Notes: generated by a model not told the origin, from the sequence alone. A DNA stretch of 61,316 nucleotides from Leptotrichiaceae bacterium (GCA_018060185.1 JAGOWQ010000007.1:1-61316); one strand, 5' to 3'. Shown: positions 9,693 through 18,471, counted from the first letter of the stretch. Numbers and translations: made by a program.

Positions 9693-10004
9693 ATGGATTT
9701 TAGAATAATTAAATCTCCTAGTAAAGGAACACTAGATATATTAAGAAGAAGAAAAAGTTCTGGAGTAGCTAAAGATTTTGAAAAGACTGATGCTATAGGA
9801 CTTGTTCAAGGAAAACTAATAGACATGGTTTTTGCATCTGATGTTGCAGAAAAGGCAGTTGGTGTAGTAGTAGAAGACATACGTGGAAGTTGTCCTCAAA
9901 ATATGATACTTCTAGCGATATTTGGGGATACTGCTTCAGTAGAAGCTGCCATTAAAGAAATTCAAGAAAAAATTAGAGATGAAAAAAAGAAATTTTGTTT
10001 ATAA
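9693..10004 (+). CDS. Divergent single BMC-domain shell protein, GrpU-like
   Basis: A 103-residue protein. After a basic 28-residue N-terminus (with LRRRKSSG) comes one BMC domain in canonical order: DAIGLVQGKLIDMVFASDVA, then GSCPQNMILLAIFGDTASV. The loop that lines the hexamer pore carries Cys67 in GSCPQ where ordinary BMC-H proteins have a glycine-rich loop. GrpU shell proteins of glycyl-radical microcompartments are known to bind an iron-sulfur cluster at this place. This protein is therefore probably a GrpU-type hexamer with a metal-lined pore; that is inference from the Cys and the neighbourhood. Confidence 0.8.
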   Translation: MDFRIIKSPSKGTLDILRRRKSSGVAKDFEKTDAIGLVQGKLIDMVFASDVAEKAVGVVVEDIRGSCPQNMILLAIFGDTASVEAAIKEIQEKIRDEKKKFCL

Positions 10005-10023
10005 GTTAAGATAAAGGAGGAAT

Positions 10024-11703
10024 ATGATGGAAATGGCAGATTATGACTTGCGTTCAATACAAGAAGCTAGAGACTTGGCTAGGTTGGGAGAAATAGCAGC
10101 GATAAAACTCTCTAATTTCACAGAAGATCAAATTGATAAAATATTACAAAACATGGTTAGAATTGCTAAAGAAAATGAAACCATACTTGCAAAAATGGCA
10201 GTTGAAGAAACTGGATTTGGTAAAGTAAAAGATAAGGCGTATAAAAATCATATGGCTTCAGTGCTTTTATACAATGAAATAAAAAATATGAAAACAATAG
10301 GTATCATAAATGAAGATTTGGAAAATAAAATAATAGAAATAGCAGAACCAATGGGGTTATTATTAGGAATAGTACCTTCAACAAACCCTACTTCAACAGC
10401 GATATTTAAAAGTATAGTAGCATTAAAATCGAGAAATGCAATAGTATTTTCCCCTCATCCATCGGCTTTAAACTCAACTTTAAAATCAATAAAATTGATG
10501 AGAGATGCAGCTATAGATGCAGGAGCTCCAGAGGATTGCATTAGCTGTATAACATTGCCATCAATAAATGCAACAAATGAATTGATGAAAAGTAAAGAAG
10601 TTAAAATGATAATCGCCACAGGAGGACCAGCAATGGTTAAAGCTTCTTATTCAGCGGGAAAACCGTCTTTGGGAGTAGGAGCAGGGAACTCTCCAGCGTA
10701 TATAGAGAAAACTGCCAATATAGAGCAGGCCGTAAAAAATATAATTGCCAGCAAAACATTTGACTACGGAACTATATGTGCTTCAGAACAATCTATTATT
10801 GTAGAAGAGAGTATCAAAGAAAATGTCATAGATGAGTTTAAGAAAAATAAAGCATATTTTTTAACAGATAAAGAAACAGAAAAAGTTTGTAAAATAATTT
10901 TTAATGAAAATTTAGAAATGAATGCAAAATTTGTAGGAAAATCTGCATATGTAATAGCTGAAGCAGCAGAGATAAAAGTGCCTTTTGATACTACTGTATT
11001 AATAGGAGAGCAAAAAGGAGTAGGAAATGAATATCCTTTATCTAAGGAAAAACTAAATACAGTTTTGGGATTTTACATAGTTAAAGATTGGCATGAAGCA
11101 TGTGATTTGAGTATTAAGTTATTACAATATGGAATAGGCCATACAATGAGTTTACACACTGAAGATAGAAATATAGTTTTAGAATTTGCTAAAAAACCAG
11201 CTTCTAGGATACTTATAAATACTGGAAGTGCAATGGGTGGAACAGGTGCAAGTACTGGTCTTTTAACTTCATTTACGTTAGGATGTGGTACAAGTGGAGG
11301 AAGTTCTATTTCTGAAAATTTAGGACCATTACAATTAATAAATATAAAAAAAATAGCTTATGGAATAAAAGATGTAGTAACATTAATGGAAAATGATCCA
11401 ACTTTTAACTATTTAGAATTAGATCGAAATAACTTATTAGAAAATATAGAACCTAAAATAGAGGTTTTATCAAAAGAAGAAAATGTTTCTAAAATAGAAG
11501 ATTTAATATTTAATAGAGAAAATAGTACAAGTTATATTTCAGGGTGTAATAAATGCGGAACACAAGAAGATGCAAAAAAAATTGAAAAATATATAGAAGA
11601 GAGTTTAAAGAATACAGATGCAGACATTTCAATTGCAAATGAAGGAATTTCTCAGGAGCAGTTAAATGATATGATAAATGCTTTTTCAAGTTTATTAAAA
11701 TAA
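10024..11703 (+). CDS. CoA-acylating acetaldehyde dehydrogenase paralogue 2, with long C-terminal extension
   Basis: A 559-residue PduP/EutE-like enzyme converting acetaldehyde, CoA and NAD+ to acetyl-CoA. The catalytic Cys252 is intact in TICASEQS, and SPHPSALNS and the glycine-rich [10 protein letters not shown] are present. It is 50-70 residues longer than the other two copies. After the ALDH core (about residue 460) comes an acidic linker with a CNKC pair (Cys508, Cys511), then a terminal amphipathic helix ([19 protein letters not shown]) that is a probable encapsulation peptide. Two ATGs lie at 10024 and 10027; the second has better spacing from aaaggagg, but the difference is one residue. 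Confidence 0.9.
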   Translation: MMEMADYDLRSIQEARDLARLGEIAAIKLSNFTEDQIDKILQNMVRIAKENETILAKMAVEETGFGKVKDKAYKNHMASVLLYNEIKNMKTIGIINEDLENKIIEIAEPMGLLLGIVPSTNPTSTAIFKSIVALKSRNAIVFSPHPSALNSTLKSIKLMRDAAIDAGAPEDCISCITLPSINATNELMKSKEVKMIIATGGPAMVKASYSAGKPSLGVGAGNSPAYIEKTANIEQAVKNIIASKTFDYGTICASEQSIIVEESIKENVIDEFKKNKAYFLTDKETEKVCKIIFNENLEMNAKFVGKSAYVIAEAAEIKVPFDTTVLIGEQKGVGNEYPLSKEKLNTVLGFYIVKDWHEACDLSIKLLQYGIGHTMSLHTEDRNIVLEFAKKPASRILINTGSAMGGTGASTGLLTSFTLGCGTSGGSSISENLGPLQLINIKKIAYGIKDVVTLMENDPTFNYLELDRNNLLENIEPKIEVLSKEENVSKIEDLIFNRENSTSYISGCNKCGTQEDAKKIEKYIEESLKNTDADISIANEGISQEQLNDMINAFSSLLK

Positions 11704-11780
11704 TTATGTTTACAAAATACTTTTACTTTAAATTATAAGGTATAATATTAGTAGAGTTGAAAAGTTTATAAGGAGATGTA

Positions 11781-12398
11781 ATGAATAATAAAAATGTTGA
11801 GAATAATATTCTTATAAATGAAATAGTAGAATTAGAATACGAAATGTTTGATAAAGTCATAGGAATAAATGGAAGGGAGCCTTGTCAAAATGATTATAAA
11901 ACTTTTTATATAATGAGATACAGTCAACACAAAGTATTCAGTAAACAAACTCTTGAAAGCTACAAAGATGACTTAATAAAAGCAAAAATAGAAAATCGAA
12001 ATCTTGTCACAGAAAAATATGGGTATATGATGGAAATATCTGATAATGATTATTATGAACGTGTTTTAAAAAATAGATTACCGTTATGTACAAAAGAAAA
12101 AATAGATTTGATAAATAATATAATGTTTATTCTGAATAGAGAAAATGATAAATTAAAAAAAAATCATTCTAAAACATATGAAAAATTGAGATTTAATAAT
12201 CAGGAAAAAGTTATAACAATGGAAGATTATATATTTGGAGAACTAAAGACATATTCAAAAAGAACATTAGAAAACTGGATAAGTGATATTGTATATTTGA
12301 TTATAAAAGGAGAAAATATTTTTGAAACTATACAAAAGCAAATTATAAATTTTTATAATTTTGAAGATTTAGATAAAACAATAATAAAAATAATTTAG
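11781..12398 (+). CDS. DUF4125 family protein associated with BMC loci
   Basis: A 205-residue soluble protein with a highly charged, mostly helical make-up. Conserved-looking segments include [26 protein letters not shown] and [12 protein letters not shown], which match what I recall of the DUF4125 (PF13526) family seen in choline-type microcompartment loci of sulfate reducers and Firmicutes. The function is unknown. Cys and acidic residues in the first half could be catalytic. An isolated TATAAT at 11741 lies upstream without a matching -35. It sits between ALDH 2 and the first BMC-H gene. Confidence 0.7.
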   Translation: MNNKNVENNILINEIVELEYEMFDKVIGINGREPCQNDYKTFYIMRYSQHKVFSKQTLESYKDDLIKAKIENRNLVTEKYGYMMEISDNDYYERVLKNRLPLCTKEKIDLINNIMFILNRENDKLKKNHSKTYEKLRFNNQEKVITMEDYIFGELKTYSKRTLENWISDIVYLIIKGENIFETIQKQIINFYNFEDLDKTIIKII

Positions 12399-12409
12399 GA
12401 GGAATAATT

Positions 12410-12691
12410 ATGGTATCAACATTAAATGCGTTGGGAATGATTGAAACAAAAGGATTAGTAGGAGCAATAGAAGCAGCAGATGCAATGATGAAAGCGGCAA
12501 ATGTAACATTAGTAGGAAAAGAGCATGTAGGAGGAGGATTGGTAGCGGTATTAGTAAGAGGAGATGTAGGAGCAGTAAAAGCAGCAACAGATGCAGGAGC
12601 AGCAGCGGCAGAAAGAGTAGGAGAATTAATATCGGTACACGTAATACCAAGACCACATAATGAAATAGAAGAAATTCTTTTAAAAAAATAA
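12410..12691 (+). CDS. BMC-H shell protein, copy 1
   Basis: A 93-residue single BMC domain of the EutM/PduA/CutN type that forms hexameric facet tiles. The core begins [20 protein letters not shown] and the pore loop is GGG in KEHVGGGLV. It ends with the edge motif [13 protein letters not shown]. It is almost identical to the copies at 12853 and 14543 but is the most divergent of the three at DNA level. Codons are strongly biased to A-ending forms (GTA, GCA, GGA), as expected for abundant shell proteins. A strong aggagg lies upstream. Confidence 0.95.
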   Translation: MVSTLNALGMIETKGLVGAIEAADAMMKAANVTLVGKEHVGGGLVAVLVRGDVGAVKAATDAGAAAAERVGELISVHVIPRPHNEIEEILLKK

Positions 12692-12783
12692 TGTAGGAAA
12701 TCAATTATATTGTAAAAAAATAAAACAAAAATAAAAATGCTTTTTTAATATATTAAACACATATTAAAATATATAAAATATAA

Positions 12784-12812
12784 TTTTGAAAGGGCTCAGT
12801 ATAGGTTATAAT
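12784..12812 (+). promoter_or_regulatory. Candidate internal promoter before BMC-H copy 2
   Basis: The 161-base gap between BMC-H copies 1 and 2 contains TTGAAA (12786-12791), or the overlapping TTTTGA (12784-12789), followed by a perfect TATAAT (12807-12812) at a spacing of 15 or 17 bases. This could boost transcription of the second half of the shell gene set. Confidence 0.55.
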
Positions 12813-12852
12813 AGAATCAGGTTTAAATAAATTAAAATGGAGGAATAGAGTT

Positions 12853-13128
12853 ATGTCAACATTAAGCGCATTAGGAATGATTGAAACAAAAGGATTAGTA
12901 GGAGCAATAGAAGCAGCAGATGCAATGGTAAAGGCAGCAAATGTAACATTAGTAGGAAAAGAACATGTAGGAGGAGGATTGGTAGCGGTATTAGTAAGAG
13001 GAGATGTAGGAGCAGTAAAAGCAGCAACAGATGCAGGAGCAGCAGCGGCAGAAAGAGTAGGAGAATTAGTATCAGTGCATGTAATACCAAGACCGCATAA
13101 TGAAATAGAGGGAATTTTACCTAAGTAG
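12853..13128 (+). CDS. BMC-H shell protein, copy 2
   Basis: A 91-residue single BMC domain hexamer-forming shell protein, with the same core as copies 1 and 3 ([20 protein letters not shown], pore loop VGGGLV). It differs only in the first residues after Met and in a short tail (EGILPK). It has its own candidate promoter in the preceding gap and a good ribosome site (ggagg). It starts the series that continues with EutS, EutP and the extended shell protein. Confidence 0.95.
   Translation: MSTLSALGMIETKGLVGAIEAADAMVKAANVTLVGKEHVGGGLVAVLVRGDVGAVKAATDAGAAAAERVGELVSVHVIPRPHNEIEGILPK
12868..13094 (+). repeat. Near-identical direct repeat unit A (BMC-H copy 2 core)
   Basis: This 227-base stretch matches 14558-14784 with a single mismatch that I can find, a constant offset of 1,690 bases. 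Silent positions are conserved too, which indicates recent duplication or gene conversion. Confidence 0.9.
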
Positions 13129-13158
13129 GAAATAATAAAATAGAAAGGGATTTGTTAT

Positions 13159-13506
13159 ATGGAAGAAAAAAAACAAAGAGTAATACAGGAATATGTTCCT
13201 GGTAGGCAGTTAACACTAGCTCATATAATTGCAAATCCTCAAAAAGATTTAGCTAAAAAAATAGGACTTTCTAATAATGAAGTAAATGCTATAGGTATTT
13301 TAACAATTACTCCTGGAGAAGCAGCAATAATTGCAGCTGATTTGGCTACTAAAAGTGCAAACATAGAAATTGGTTTTGTAGATAGATTTAGTGGCTCAGT
13401 AGTAATTAATGGTGATATTTCTAGCGTAGAAGCTGCTATTTCAAATGTAGTAGATTATTTTCAAAATGTATTGAAATTCAGTATAGCAGAAATAACAAGG
13501 TCATAA
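13159..13506 (+). CDS. eutS: EutS shell protein (permuted BMC-H)
   Basis: A 115-residue circularly permuted BMC-H protein of the EutS/PduU type. The N-terminal strand [20 protein letters not shown] is diagnostic; in this family it forms a small beta-barrel capping the hexamer. It is followed by [20 protein letters not shown] and [15 protein letters not shown]. The family bends and forms shell hexamers whose pore is blocked by the barrel. It is followed directly by eutP (one base between stop and ATG), the same order as in classical eut operons. Confidence 0.95.
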   Translation: MEEKKQRVIQEYVPGRQLTLAHIIANPQKDLAKKIGLSNNEVNAIGILTITPGEAAIIAADLATKSANIEIGFVDRFSGSVVINGDISSVEAAISNVVDYFQNVLKFSIAEITRS

Positions 13507-13507
13507 A

Positions 13508-13939
13508 ATGAAAAAAATATTATTAATAGGAAAATCTGGATGTGGAAAAACAACTTTGACACAAAGAATAAATGGTATGGATTTGGAATATAGAAAAACT
13601 CAAATGATAACATATTCTAATGATATTTTAGATACTCCTGGAGAGTATTTAGAAAATCGAAATTTATACAATGCTTTAATTATAAGTTCTTACGATAGTG
13701 ATTTAGTAGGAATGGTTTTAGCGAATGATGATTGTGATAGTATATTTCCACCTGGATTTTCTTCAGCATTTACAAAACCAGTAATAGGTATCATAACAAA
13801 GTCTGATATGAAAGGTAATACACAAAGAGCAATAGAAAGATTAGAATTAGCAGGAGCATCAAAAATATTTTTATTGAGTGCTTATGAAAACAAAGGAATA
13901 GAAGAGCTCATAGAATATTTGGATATAAAATCGGAATAA
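13508..13939 (+). CDS. eutP: EutP/PduV-like P-loop protein
   Basis: A 143-residue small P-loop protein with Walker A GKSGCGKTT, a G3-like DTPGEYLE and a G4-like ITKSD. This is the EutP/PduV family. In Salmonella, EutP has been reported to have acetate kinase activity, which would complete ATP formation from the acetyl-phosphate made by PduL here, since no ackA is seen in the window. Other proposals for the family include shell positioning. It is translationally close to eutS. Confidence 0.9.
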   Translation: MKKILLIGKSGCGKTTLTQRINGMDLEYRKTQMITYSNDILDTPGEYLENRNLYNALIISSYDSDLVGMVLANDDCDSIFPPGFSSAFTKPVIGIITKSDMKGNTQRAIERLELAGASKIFLLSAYENKGIEELIEYLDIKSE

Positions 13940-13958
13940 ATTAGAAGGTGATGAAAAT

Positions 13959-14540
13959 ATGAATTCATACGGGTACATAGAAACTTTTGGATATGTAACC
14001 TCAATAGTTGCAGCAGATGCAGCTTTGAAAGCAGCAAATGTTACCTTGAAAAATTGCTATTTTGTTGAAGGTGGTATAGTCACAATAGAAGTAATGGGAG
14101 ATGTAGCAGCAGTAACAGCTGCAATAGAGGCTGGCACGCACAGTGCAAAAAAACTTGGGAACTTTTTGTCAAGTAATGTTATTGCCAGAGTGGATAATGA
14201 AACTAAAAAGATTTTAATAAACAAATCTACGGTAGTTCAAAAAGTATCAGAAGCTGAAGATACATCTAAAGAAAATACAGTTAAAACTGAGATGCCTATA
14301 TCTGAAGATTACAATAATGAAAAACAAGAGGAAGATATAGAAAAAAAGTTTTTAGTTGAAAATAAAACTGAAGAAAAAGAACATGTAAGAAAATCAAGAA
14401 AAAAATATCAAGATATGAAAGTTATTGAGTTAAAAATGAAAGTTAATAATCTTAAATTAGATTACACATGGAATCAAATAAAAGGAATGACTAAAAAGAA
14501 ATTAATAGAAATACTAATAAAAAATAATCAGGAGGAATAA
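13959..14540 (+). CDS. Extended BMC-H shell protein with C-terminal SAP/Rho-N-like domain (EutK-like)
   Basis: A 193-residue protein. Residues 1-90 are a BMC domain ([33 protein letters not shown]) with an unusual pore loop FVEGGIV. Residues 90-145 are a low-complexity acidic linker rich in Glu, Lys and Asn. Residues 148-190 (starting [19 protein letters not shown] and ending [13 protein letters not shown]) resemble SAP or Rho N-terminal helix-extended-loop-helix modules that bind nucleic acid. EutK of enterobacteria likewise pairs a BMC domain with a small C-terminal helix-turn-helix-like domain, so this is a probable functional analogue with a different module. Confidence 0.8.
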   Translation: MNSYGYIETFGYVTSIVAADAALKAANVTLKNCYFVEGGIVTIEVMGDVAAVTAAIEAGTHSAKKLGNFLSSNVIARVDNETKKILINKSTVVQKVSEAEDTSKENTVKTEMPISEDYNNEKQEEDIEKKFLVENKTEEKEHVRKSRKKYQDMKVIELKMKVNNLKLDYTWNQIKGMTKKKLIEILIKNNQEE

Positions 14541-14542
14541 TT

Positions 14543-14845
14543 ATGGCTACACTAAATGCATTAGGAATGATTGAAACAAAAGGATTAGTAGGAGCAATAG
14601 AAGCAGCAGATGCAATGGTAAAGGCAGCAAATGTAACATTAGTAGGAAAAGAGCATGTAGGAGGAGGATTGGTAGCGGTATTAGTAAGAGGAGATGTAGG
14701 AGCAGTAAAAGCAGCAACAGATGCAGGAGCAGCAGCGGCAGAAAGAGTAGGAGAATTAGTATCAGTGCATGTAATACCAAGACCACATAATGAAATAGAA
14801 GGGATTCTACCTAAAGTAAAAGCAGAGATAGGAGAATCTGAGTAA
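14543..14845 (+). CDS. BMC-H shell protein, copy 3
   Basis: A 100-residue single BMC domain hexamer-forming shell protein. Its core matches copy 2 nearly base for base, with a slightly longer acidic tail (VKAEIGESE). The ribosome site and start context (aggaggaataattatgg) match copy 1, while the coding core matches copy 2. This mosaic pattern suggests gene conversion. It lies two bases after the extended shell gene and 36 bases before ALDH 3. Confidence 0.95.
   Translation: MATLNALGMIETKGLVGAIEAADAMVKAANVTLVGKEHVGGGLVAVLVRGDVGAVKAATDAGAAAAERVGELVSVHVIPRPHNEIEGILPKVKAEIGESE
14558..14784 (+). repeat. Near-identical direct repeat unit B (BMC-H copy 3 core)
   Basis: Direct-repeat partner of 12868-13094, with one mismatch over 227 bases. 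Recombination between the two would delete one BMC-H copy, eutS, eutP and the extended shell gene. Confidence 0.9.
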
Positions 14846-14881
14846 ATTAGAGAGAATATTTCTTATTGAAAGGAAAGTAAA

Positions 14882-16399
14882 ATGGACAAAGATTTAAAGT
14901 CAATACAAGAAGTAAGAGATTTACTTAAAGAGGCTAAAGCAGCACAAGAAATATATAGTACATTTTCCCAAGATAAAATTGATGAAATAGTAAAAGAAAT
15001 TAGCTTAGAGGCTCAAAAGCATGAAGTAGAATTGGCTAAATTAGCTAACGAAGAAACAGGATTTGGTCGTTGGGAAGATAAAGTATTGAAAAATAGACTT
15101 GCAGCAGTAGGTGTTTATGAAACAATAAAAGATCAAAAAACAGTAGGTATTTTAACAGAATGTAAAGAAAAAGGATTGATGGAAATAGGAGTTCCCATGG
15201 GAATAATAGCAGCTTTAATACCATCAACAAATCCTACTTCTACAACAATATATAAAATAATGATAGCTTTAAAAGCAGGAAATGCTGTAATTGTAAGTCC
15301 TCATCCTAACGCTAAAGGTTGTATTATTAAAACAGCAGAATATTTAATAAGGGCAGCCGAAAGAAAAGGAGCTCCTAAAGGATTAATAGGTGTTATACAA
15401 ACACCAACTTTACAAGCGACAAATGAATTAATGAAACATAAATATACATCTTTAATATTAGCAACAGGTGGAGAAGCAATGGTTCATGCTGCATATAGTT
15501 CTGGAACGCCAGCTATAGGAGTAGGACCTGGAAACGGACCATCATTTATTGAAAAAAGTGCGGATATAAAATTAGCAGTTAAAAGAATAATGGATAGTAA
15601 AACTTTTGATAATGGTGTTATTTGTGCTTCTGAACAGTCAGTTGTAGTTGAAAATGTTATAAAAGAAGAGGTTATAGAAGAGTTTAAAAGAAATGGTGCT
15701 TATTTCTTAAATAAAGAAGAAAGAGATAAAGTTGCTAAAATATTAATGAGAGCAAATAATACTATGAATCCAAAAATAGTAGGGAAAACAGCTCTTTACG
15801 TTGCATCTACAGCTGGAATTACAGTTCCTGTTACAACAAAGGTTCTGATTTCTATTGAAACAGAAGTTTCTAATCAAAACCCTTTTTCGCGAGAAAAATT
15901 ATGTCCTGTATTAGGATTTTATGTGGAAGAGAGCTGGGAGAAAGCTTGCGAAAAATGTATTGAAATATTAAAAAATGAAGGAATTGGACATACAATGTCA
16001 ATGCATTCAAATAACGTTAATGTTATTAGGGAATTCTCATTAAAAAAACCAGTTTCTAGGTTATTGATAAATACGCCAGCTGCTTTAGGTGGAGTGGGAG
16101 CAACAACACATTTGCCACCAGCATTTACACTAGGCTGTGGAACTGTTGGAGGAAGTGCTACTTCAGATAATATAGGGCCATTAAATTTAATTAATATAAG
16201 AAGAATAGCCTATGGAAGTAAAGAACTTGAGGATTTAAAAGGTCAAGAAAAAGACAAAATAGGTAACGATAATTATAGTGATATAAAAAACTGTGGATAT
16301 GATACAAAAGATAAATTAAAAACAGAAAAAATATCAAATTTAAGTCAAGTAGACGAAATAGTAAAGCAAGTGCTAGATGAAATTTATAAAAATAGATAG
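14882..16399 (+). CDS. CoA-acylating acetaldehyde dehydrogenase paralogue 3
   Basis: A 505-residue PduP/EutE-like enzyme making acetyl-CoA from acetaldehyde. All expected motifs are intact: [31 protein letters not shown], the catalytic Cys248 in VICASEQS, and NPFSREKLCPVLGFY. It has the most canonical sequence of the three copies in this locus. The C-terminus carries an encapsulation-type amphipathic helix (NLSQVDEIVKQVLDEIYKNR). The gene is followed at 14 bases by eutT, and its position amid shell and cofactor genes suggests it is the main acetaldehyde dehydrogenase of the compartment. Confidence 0.93.
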   Translation: MDKDLKSIQEVRDLLKEAKAAQEIYSTFSQDKIDEIVKEISLEAQKHEVELAKLANEETGFGRWEDKVLKNRLAAVGVYETIKDQKTVGILTECKEKGLMEIGVPMGIIAALIPSTNPTSTTIYKIMIALKAGNAVIVSPHPNAKGCIIKTAEYLIRAAERKGAPKGLIGVIQTPTLQATNELMKHKYTSLILATGGEAMVHAAYSSGTPAIGVGPGNGPSFIEKSADIKLAVKRIMDSKTFDNGVICASEQSVVVENVIKEEVIEEFKRNGAYFLNKEERDKVAKILMRANNTMNPKIVGKTALYVASTAGITVPVTTKVLISIETEVSNQNPFSREKLCPVLGFYVEESWEKACEKCIEILKNEGIGHTMSMHSNNVNVIREFSLKKPVSRLLINTPAALGGVGATTHLPPAFTLGCGTVGGSATSDNIGPLNLINIRRIAYGSKELEDLKGQEKDKIGNDNYSDIKNCGYDTKDKLKTEKISNLSQVDEIVKQVLDEIYKNR

Positions 16400-16413
16400 G
16401 GTGTGATTTTAAA

Positions 16414-17169
16414 ATGCCTGTAATAACAGAAGAAAAGTTAAGAAAACTTGAAAAAAATGGCGACTTAAATAATTTGAAAATCACAAGTAAAGATATTCTT
16501 ACTCCTTCTGCTAGAGAATTTTTAAATAATAGAAAAGTAGAATTTATTAAAGGAGAAGAATTTTCTAAAGAATTAGAAAAAGATAAAGAAGAAGAAAAGG
16601 AAACTGAAAAATCTTCTAAAGAAATAAAATACAGAGATTATATAACGGGTGGAATGTACGAAAAAAAACCTGAATATATGACTCAGATATTTGGAAATGA
16701 TTTGGTAGTAAAAAATCATAAAAGAATAGTTTTAAGAGGAAAGTTTGATTCTTTACAAGCTGAAACTGTTAGGTATTGGAAAAAATATGAAAAAAATAAA
16801 AAATTGGAAGCGGATTTTTCACAAGTATACAGATTTATTAGAGATTTATATATTAGTGAAATAGTTGATTCAGAATTCCAAGAACGAGATGTTTTAGGGT
16901 ACGACATAGACACATTAAAAGAAATTACTCACAATACACATAAATATTATAAAACAGGTCACTTATTTGAAATAAATGCAAATTATGATGAAACTGTTAT
17001 AGATATTAATAGTTTAAGAGCTTTATCAAGAGAGTGTGAAATATGCGCAGTAGATGCTTTATATAAAGAAGGAAAAGTAGAAAGAGAAGATATGCTAAAA
17101 GCATTAAATAGGTTAAGCAGTATATTTTATTTAATGATGTTAAAAGCCAATAGCAGAGAATATAAATAA
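16414..17169 (+). CDS. eutT: EutT-type cob(I)alamin adenosyltransferase
   Basis: A 251-residue corrinoid adenosyltransferase that would make adenosylcobalamin for EutBC. The N-terminal 50 residues carry the EutT-type lead module (VITEEKLRKL and ILTPSAREFLNNRKVEFI), followed by an acidic Lys/Glu linker, then a helical domain consistent with the PduO/EutT (PF01923) fold. The HX11CCX2C metal motif of Salmonella EutT is not seen; the only Cys pair is in ECEICAVDAL near residue 208. Of the genes in this window it is the only evident corrinoid adenosyltransferase, so it may serve both import and the de novo pathway. Confidence 0.83.
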   Translation: MPVITEEKLRKLEKNGDLNNLKITSKDILTPSAREFLNNRKVEFIKGEEFSKELEKDKEEEKETEKSSKEIKYRDYITGGMYEKKPEYMTQIFGNDLVVKNHKRIVLRGKFDSLQAETVRYWKKYEKNKKLEADFSQVYRFIRDLYISEIVDSEFQERDVLGYDIDTLKEITHNTHKYYKTGHLFEINANYDETVIDINSLRALSRECEICAVDALYKEGKVEREDMLKALNRLSSIFYLMMLKANSREYK

Positions 17170-17187
17170 TATTATCTAGGAGAATTT

Positions 17188-17829
17188 ATGGATAGAGCTG
17201 AATTAGAAAGAAAAATAAGAGAAGAATTAGAAAAAATTTTAAAAGAAGATAATAATAATAATGAATTTATGGTTGAAGCATCAGGAAGGCATGTTCATTT
17301 ATCTAAAGAGCATTTAGAGCAATTATTTGGAAAAGGTTACGAATTAACTATAGCTAAAGAGTTATCTCAACCAGGTCAATATGCAGCAAAGGAAAGAATA
17401 AGAGTTATTGGTCCTAAAGGAGAATTTTCTAATGTAGTAATTTTAGGGCCTTGTAGAGATTTTTCTCAAGTAGAGTTATCATTAACAGATTGTAAGGATA
17501 TAGGTATAAAAGGAGTTTTAAGAGAAAGTGGTAAAATTGAAGGCACTCCTGGCATACTAATCGGTGTTGGTGAAAATTATATTCAATTGGATAAAGGAGC
17601 TATAGTTGCTAAAAGGCATATTCATATGACTCCTGAAGATGCAGAAAAATTAAATGTTAAAGATAACGAATTAGTTAAAGTAAAAGTAAGCGGAGAAAGA
17701 CCTGTAATATTTGACGATGTTTTAATAAGGGTAAAAAGTAGTTTTAGACTAAGTATGCATATAGATTACGATGAAGCCAATGCTTGTGGATATACTTCTG
17801 GAGTAAAAGGAAGCATAATTAGAGAGTAG
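17188..17829 (+). CDS. pduL: PduL-type phosphotransacylase (EutD role)
   Basis: A 213-residue PduL-family phosphate acyltransferase that converts acetyl-CoA and phosphate to acetyl-phosphate and free CoA, recycling CoA in the lumen. Two zinc-site motifs are visible: SGRHVHLS (about residue 32) and AKRHIHMTPEDAE (about residue 150). The substrate strand is LGPCRDFSQVELS. The N-terminus (MDRAELERKIREELEKILKE) is an amphipathic encapsulation helix. It is unrelated to the Pta-type EutD of enterobacteria. It sits between eutT and the eutN cluster. Confidence 0.93.
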   Translation: MDRAELERKIREELEKILKEDNNNNEFMVEASGRHVHLSKEHLEQLFGKGYELTIAKELSQPGQYAAKERIRVIGPKGEFSNVVILGPCRDFSQVELSLTDCKDIGIKGVLRESGKIEGTPGILIGVGENYIQLDKGAIVAKRHIHMTPEDAEKLNVKDNELVKVKVSGERPVIFDDVLIRVKSSFRLSMHIDYDEANACGYTSGVKGSIIRE

Positions 17830-17838
17830 GTGTAAATT

Positions 17839-18471
17839 TTGGAAAAAGATGCTTTGATTGAAATAATAACAAAAAGAGTAGTAGATGAACTTTTAAAAAA
17901 GGAAAATTGCTATTCAAATATAAATGCAGAAAAACTTCTTAAAATAGACTTTCTTGGAGATGATGAATATTTAAAAAATAATTTAAAAGAGCATGTTGAT
18001 ATTAATATTATTGAAAATATAGAAGTCCCTTATATTAATGAACAAAAACAAAGCGAAGAAAAAACATTAGTTGTTTCAAATTTATGTTTAACTAATCTCT
18101 TATATGTATCTCAAGGAAAGAAAAATTTTATAGTAGAGTATTTATTAAATGGGGGAAATGTTTATTTAATAGAAGAAGGTTTAGAGTATAAAAAATATAC
18201 GTCACCTAAAAATTTATTAAAACTATATGATGAGTATACTAATAAGATAAAATCGTTTGGAGTTAAAATAATAAAAAGAGATGAAATTACGAATATACTA
18301 AAAAATAAAGAAAATGTGTACATTAAAGGAGTAATTACAGAAAGTAAGTTGAGGGAATTAAATATAAAAAATAAGAGAATTGTTTTAAAAAATAATAGTC
18401 AAATAACTTCTTTAGCGCAAGATTATATAAAACAAAATAATATTGAAGTTTATTATGAAAGAGGACAATAA
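17839..18471 (+). CDS. BMC-associated protein of unknown function (TIGR02536-like ethanolamine utilization protein)
   Basis: A 210-residue soluble protein. The start is a TTG preceded by gtaggtg; no nearby ATG fits. Residues 1-20 (MEKDALIEIITKRVVDELLK) form a typical encapsulation helix. A central alpha/beta region with LVVSNLCLTNLLYVSQGK and YLLNGGNVYLIEEGLEY resembles a family annotated as hypothetical ethanolamine utilization protein (TIGR02536) that often sits between PduL and EutN. The last 47 residues (from GVITESKLRELNIKNKRIV) look like the lead module of EutT and the product of the gene at 18744. The function is unknown; it may be a lumen scaffold or adaptor. Confidence 0.65.
   Translation: MEKDALIEIITKRVVDELLKKENCYSNINAEKLLKIDFLGDDEYLKNNLKEHVDINIIENIEVPYINEQKQSEEKTLVVSNLCLTNLLYVSQGKKNFIVEYLLNGGNVYLIEEGLEYKKYTSPKNLLKLYDEYTNKIKSFGVKIIKRDEITNILKNKENVYIKGVITESKLRELNIKNKRIVLKNNSQITSLAQDYIKQNNIEVYYERGQ

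Noticed and set aside
12408..13090. Leu-rich open frames on the minus strand opposite BMC-H copies 1 and 2
   Set aside because: They are mirror images of the biased GCA/GTA/GGA codons of the shell genes, have no ribosome sites and consist of low-complexity Leu repeats. The same holds for 14547-14786.
12410..14845. Possible CRISPR or tandem-repeat array
   Set aside because: The repeats are three full shell-protein genes with different intervening genes, not short regularly spaced units.
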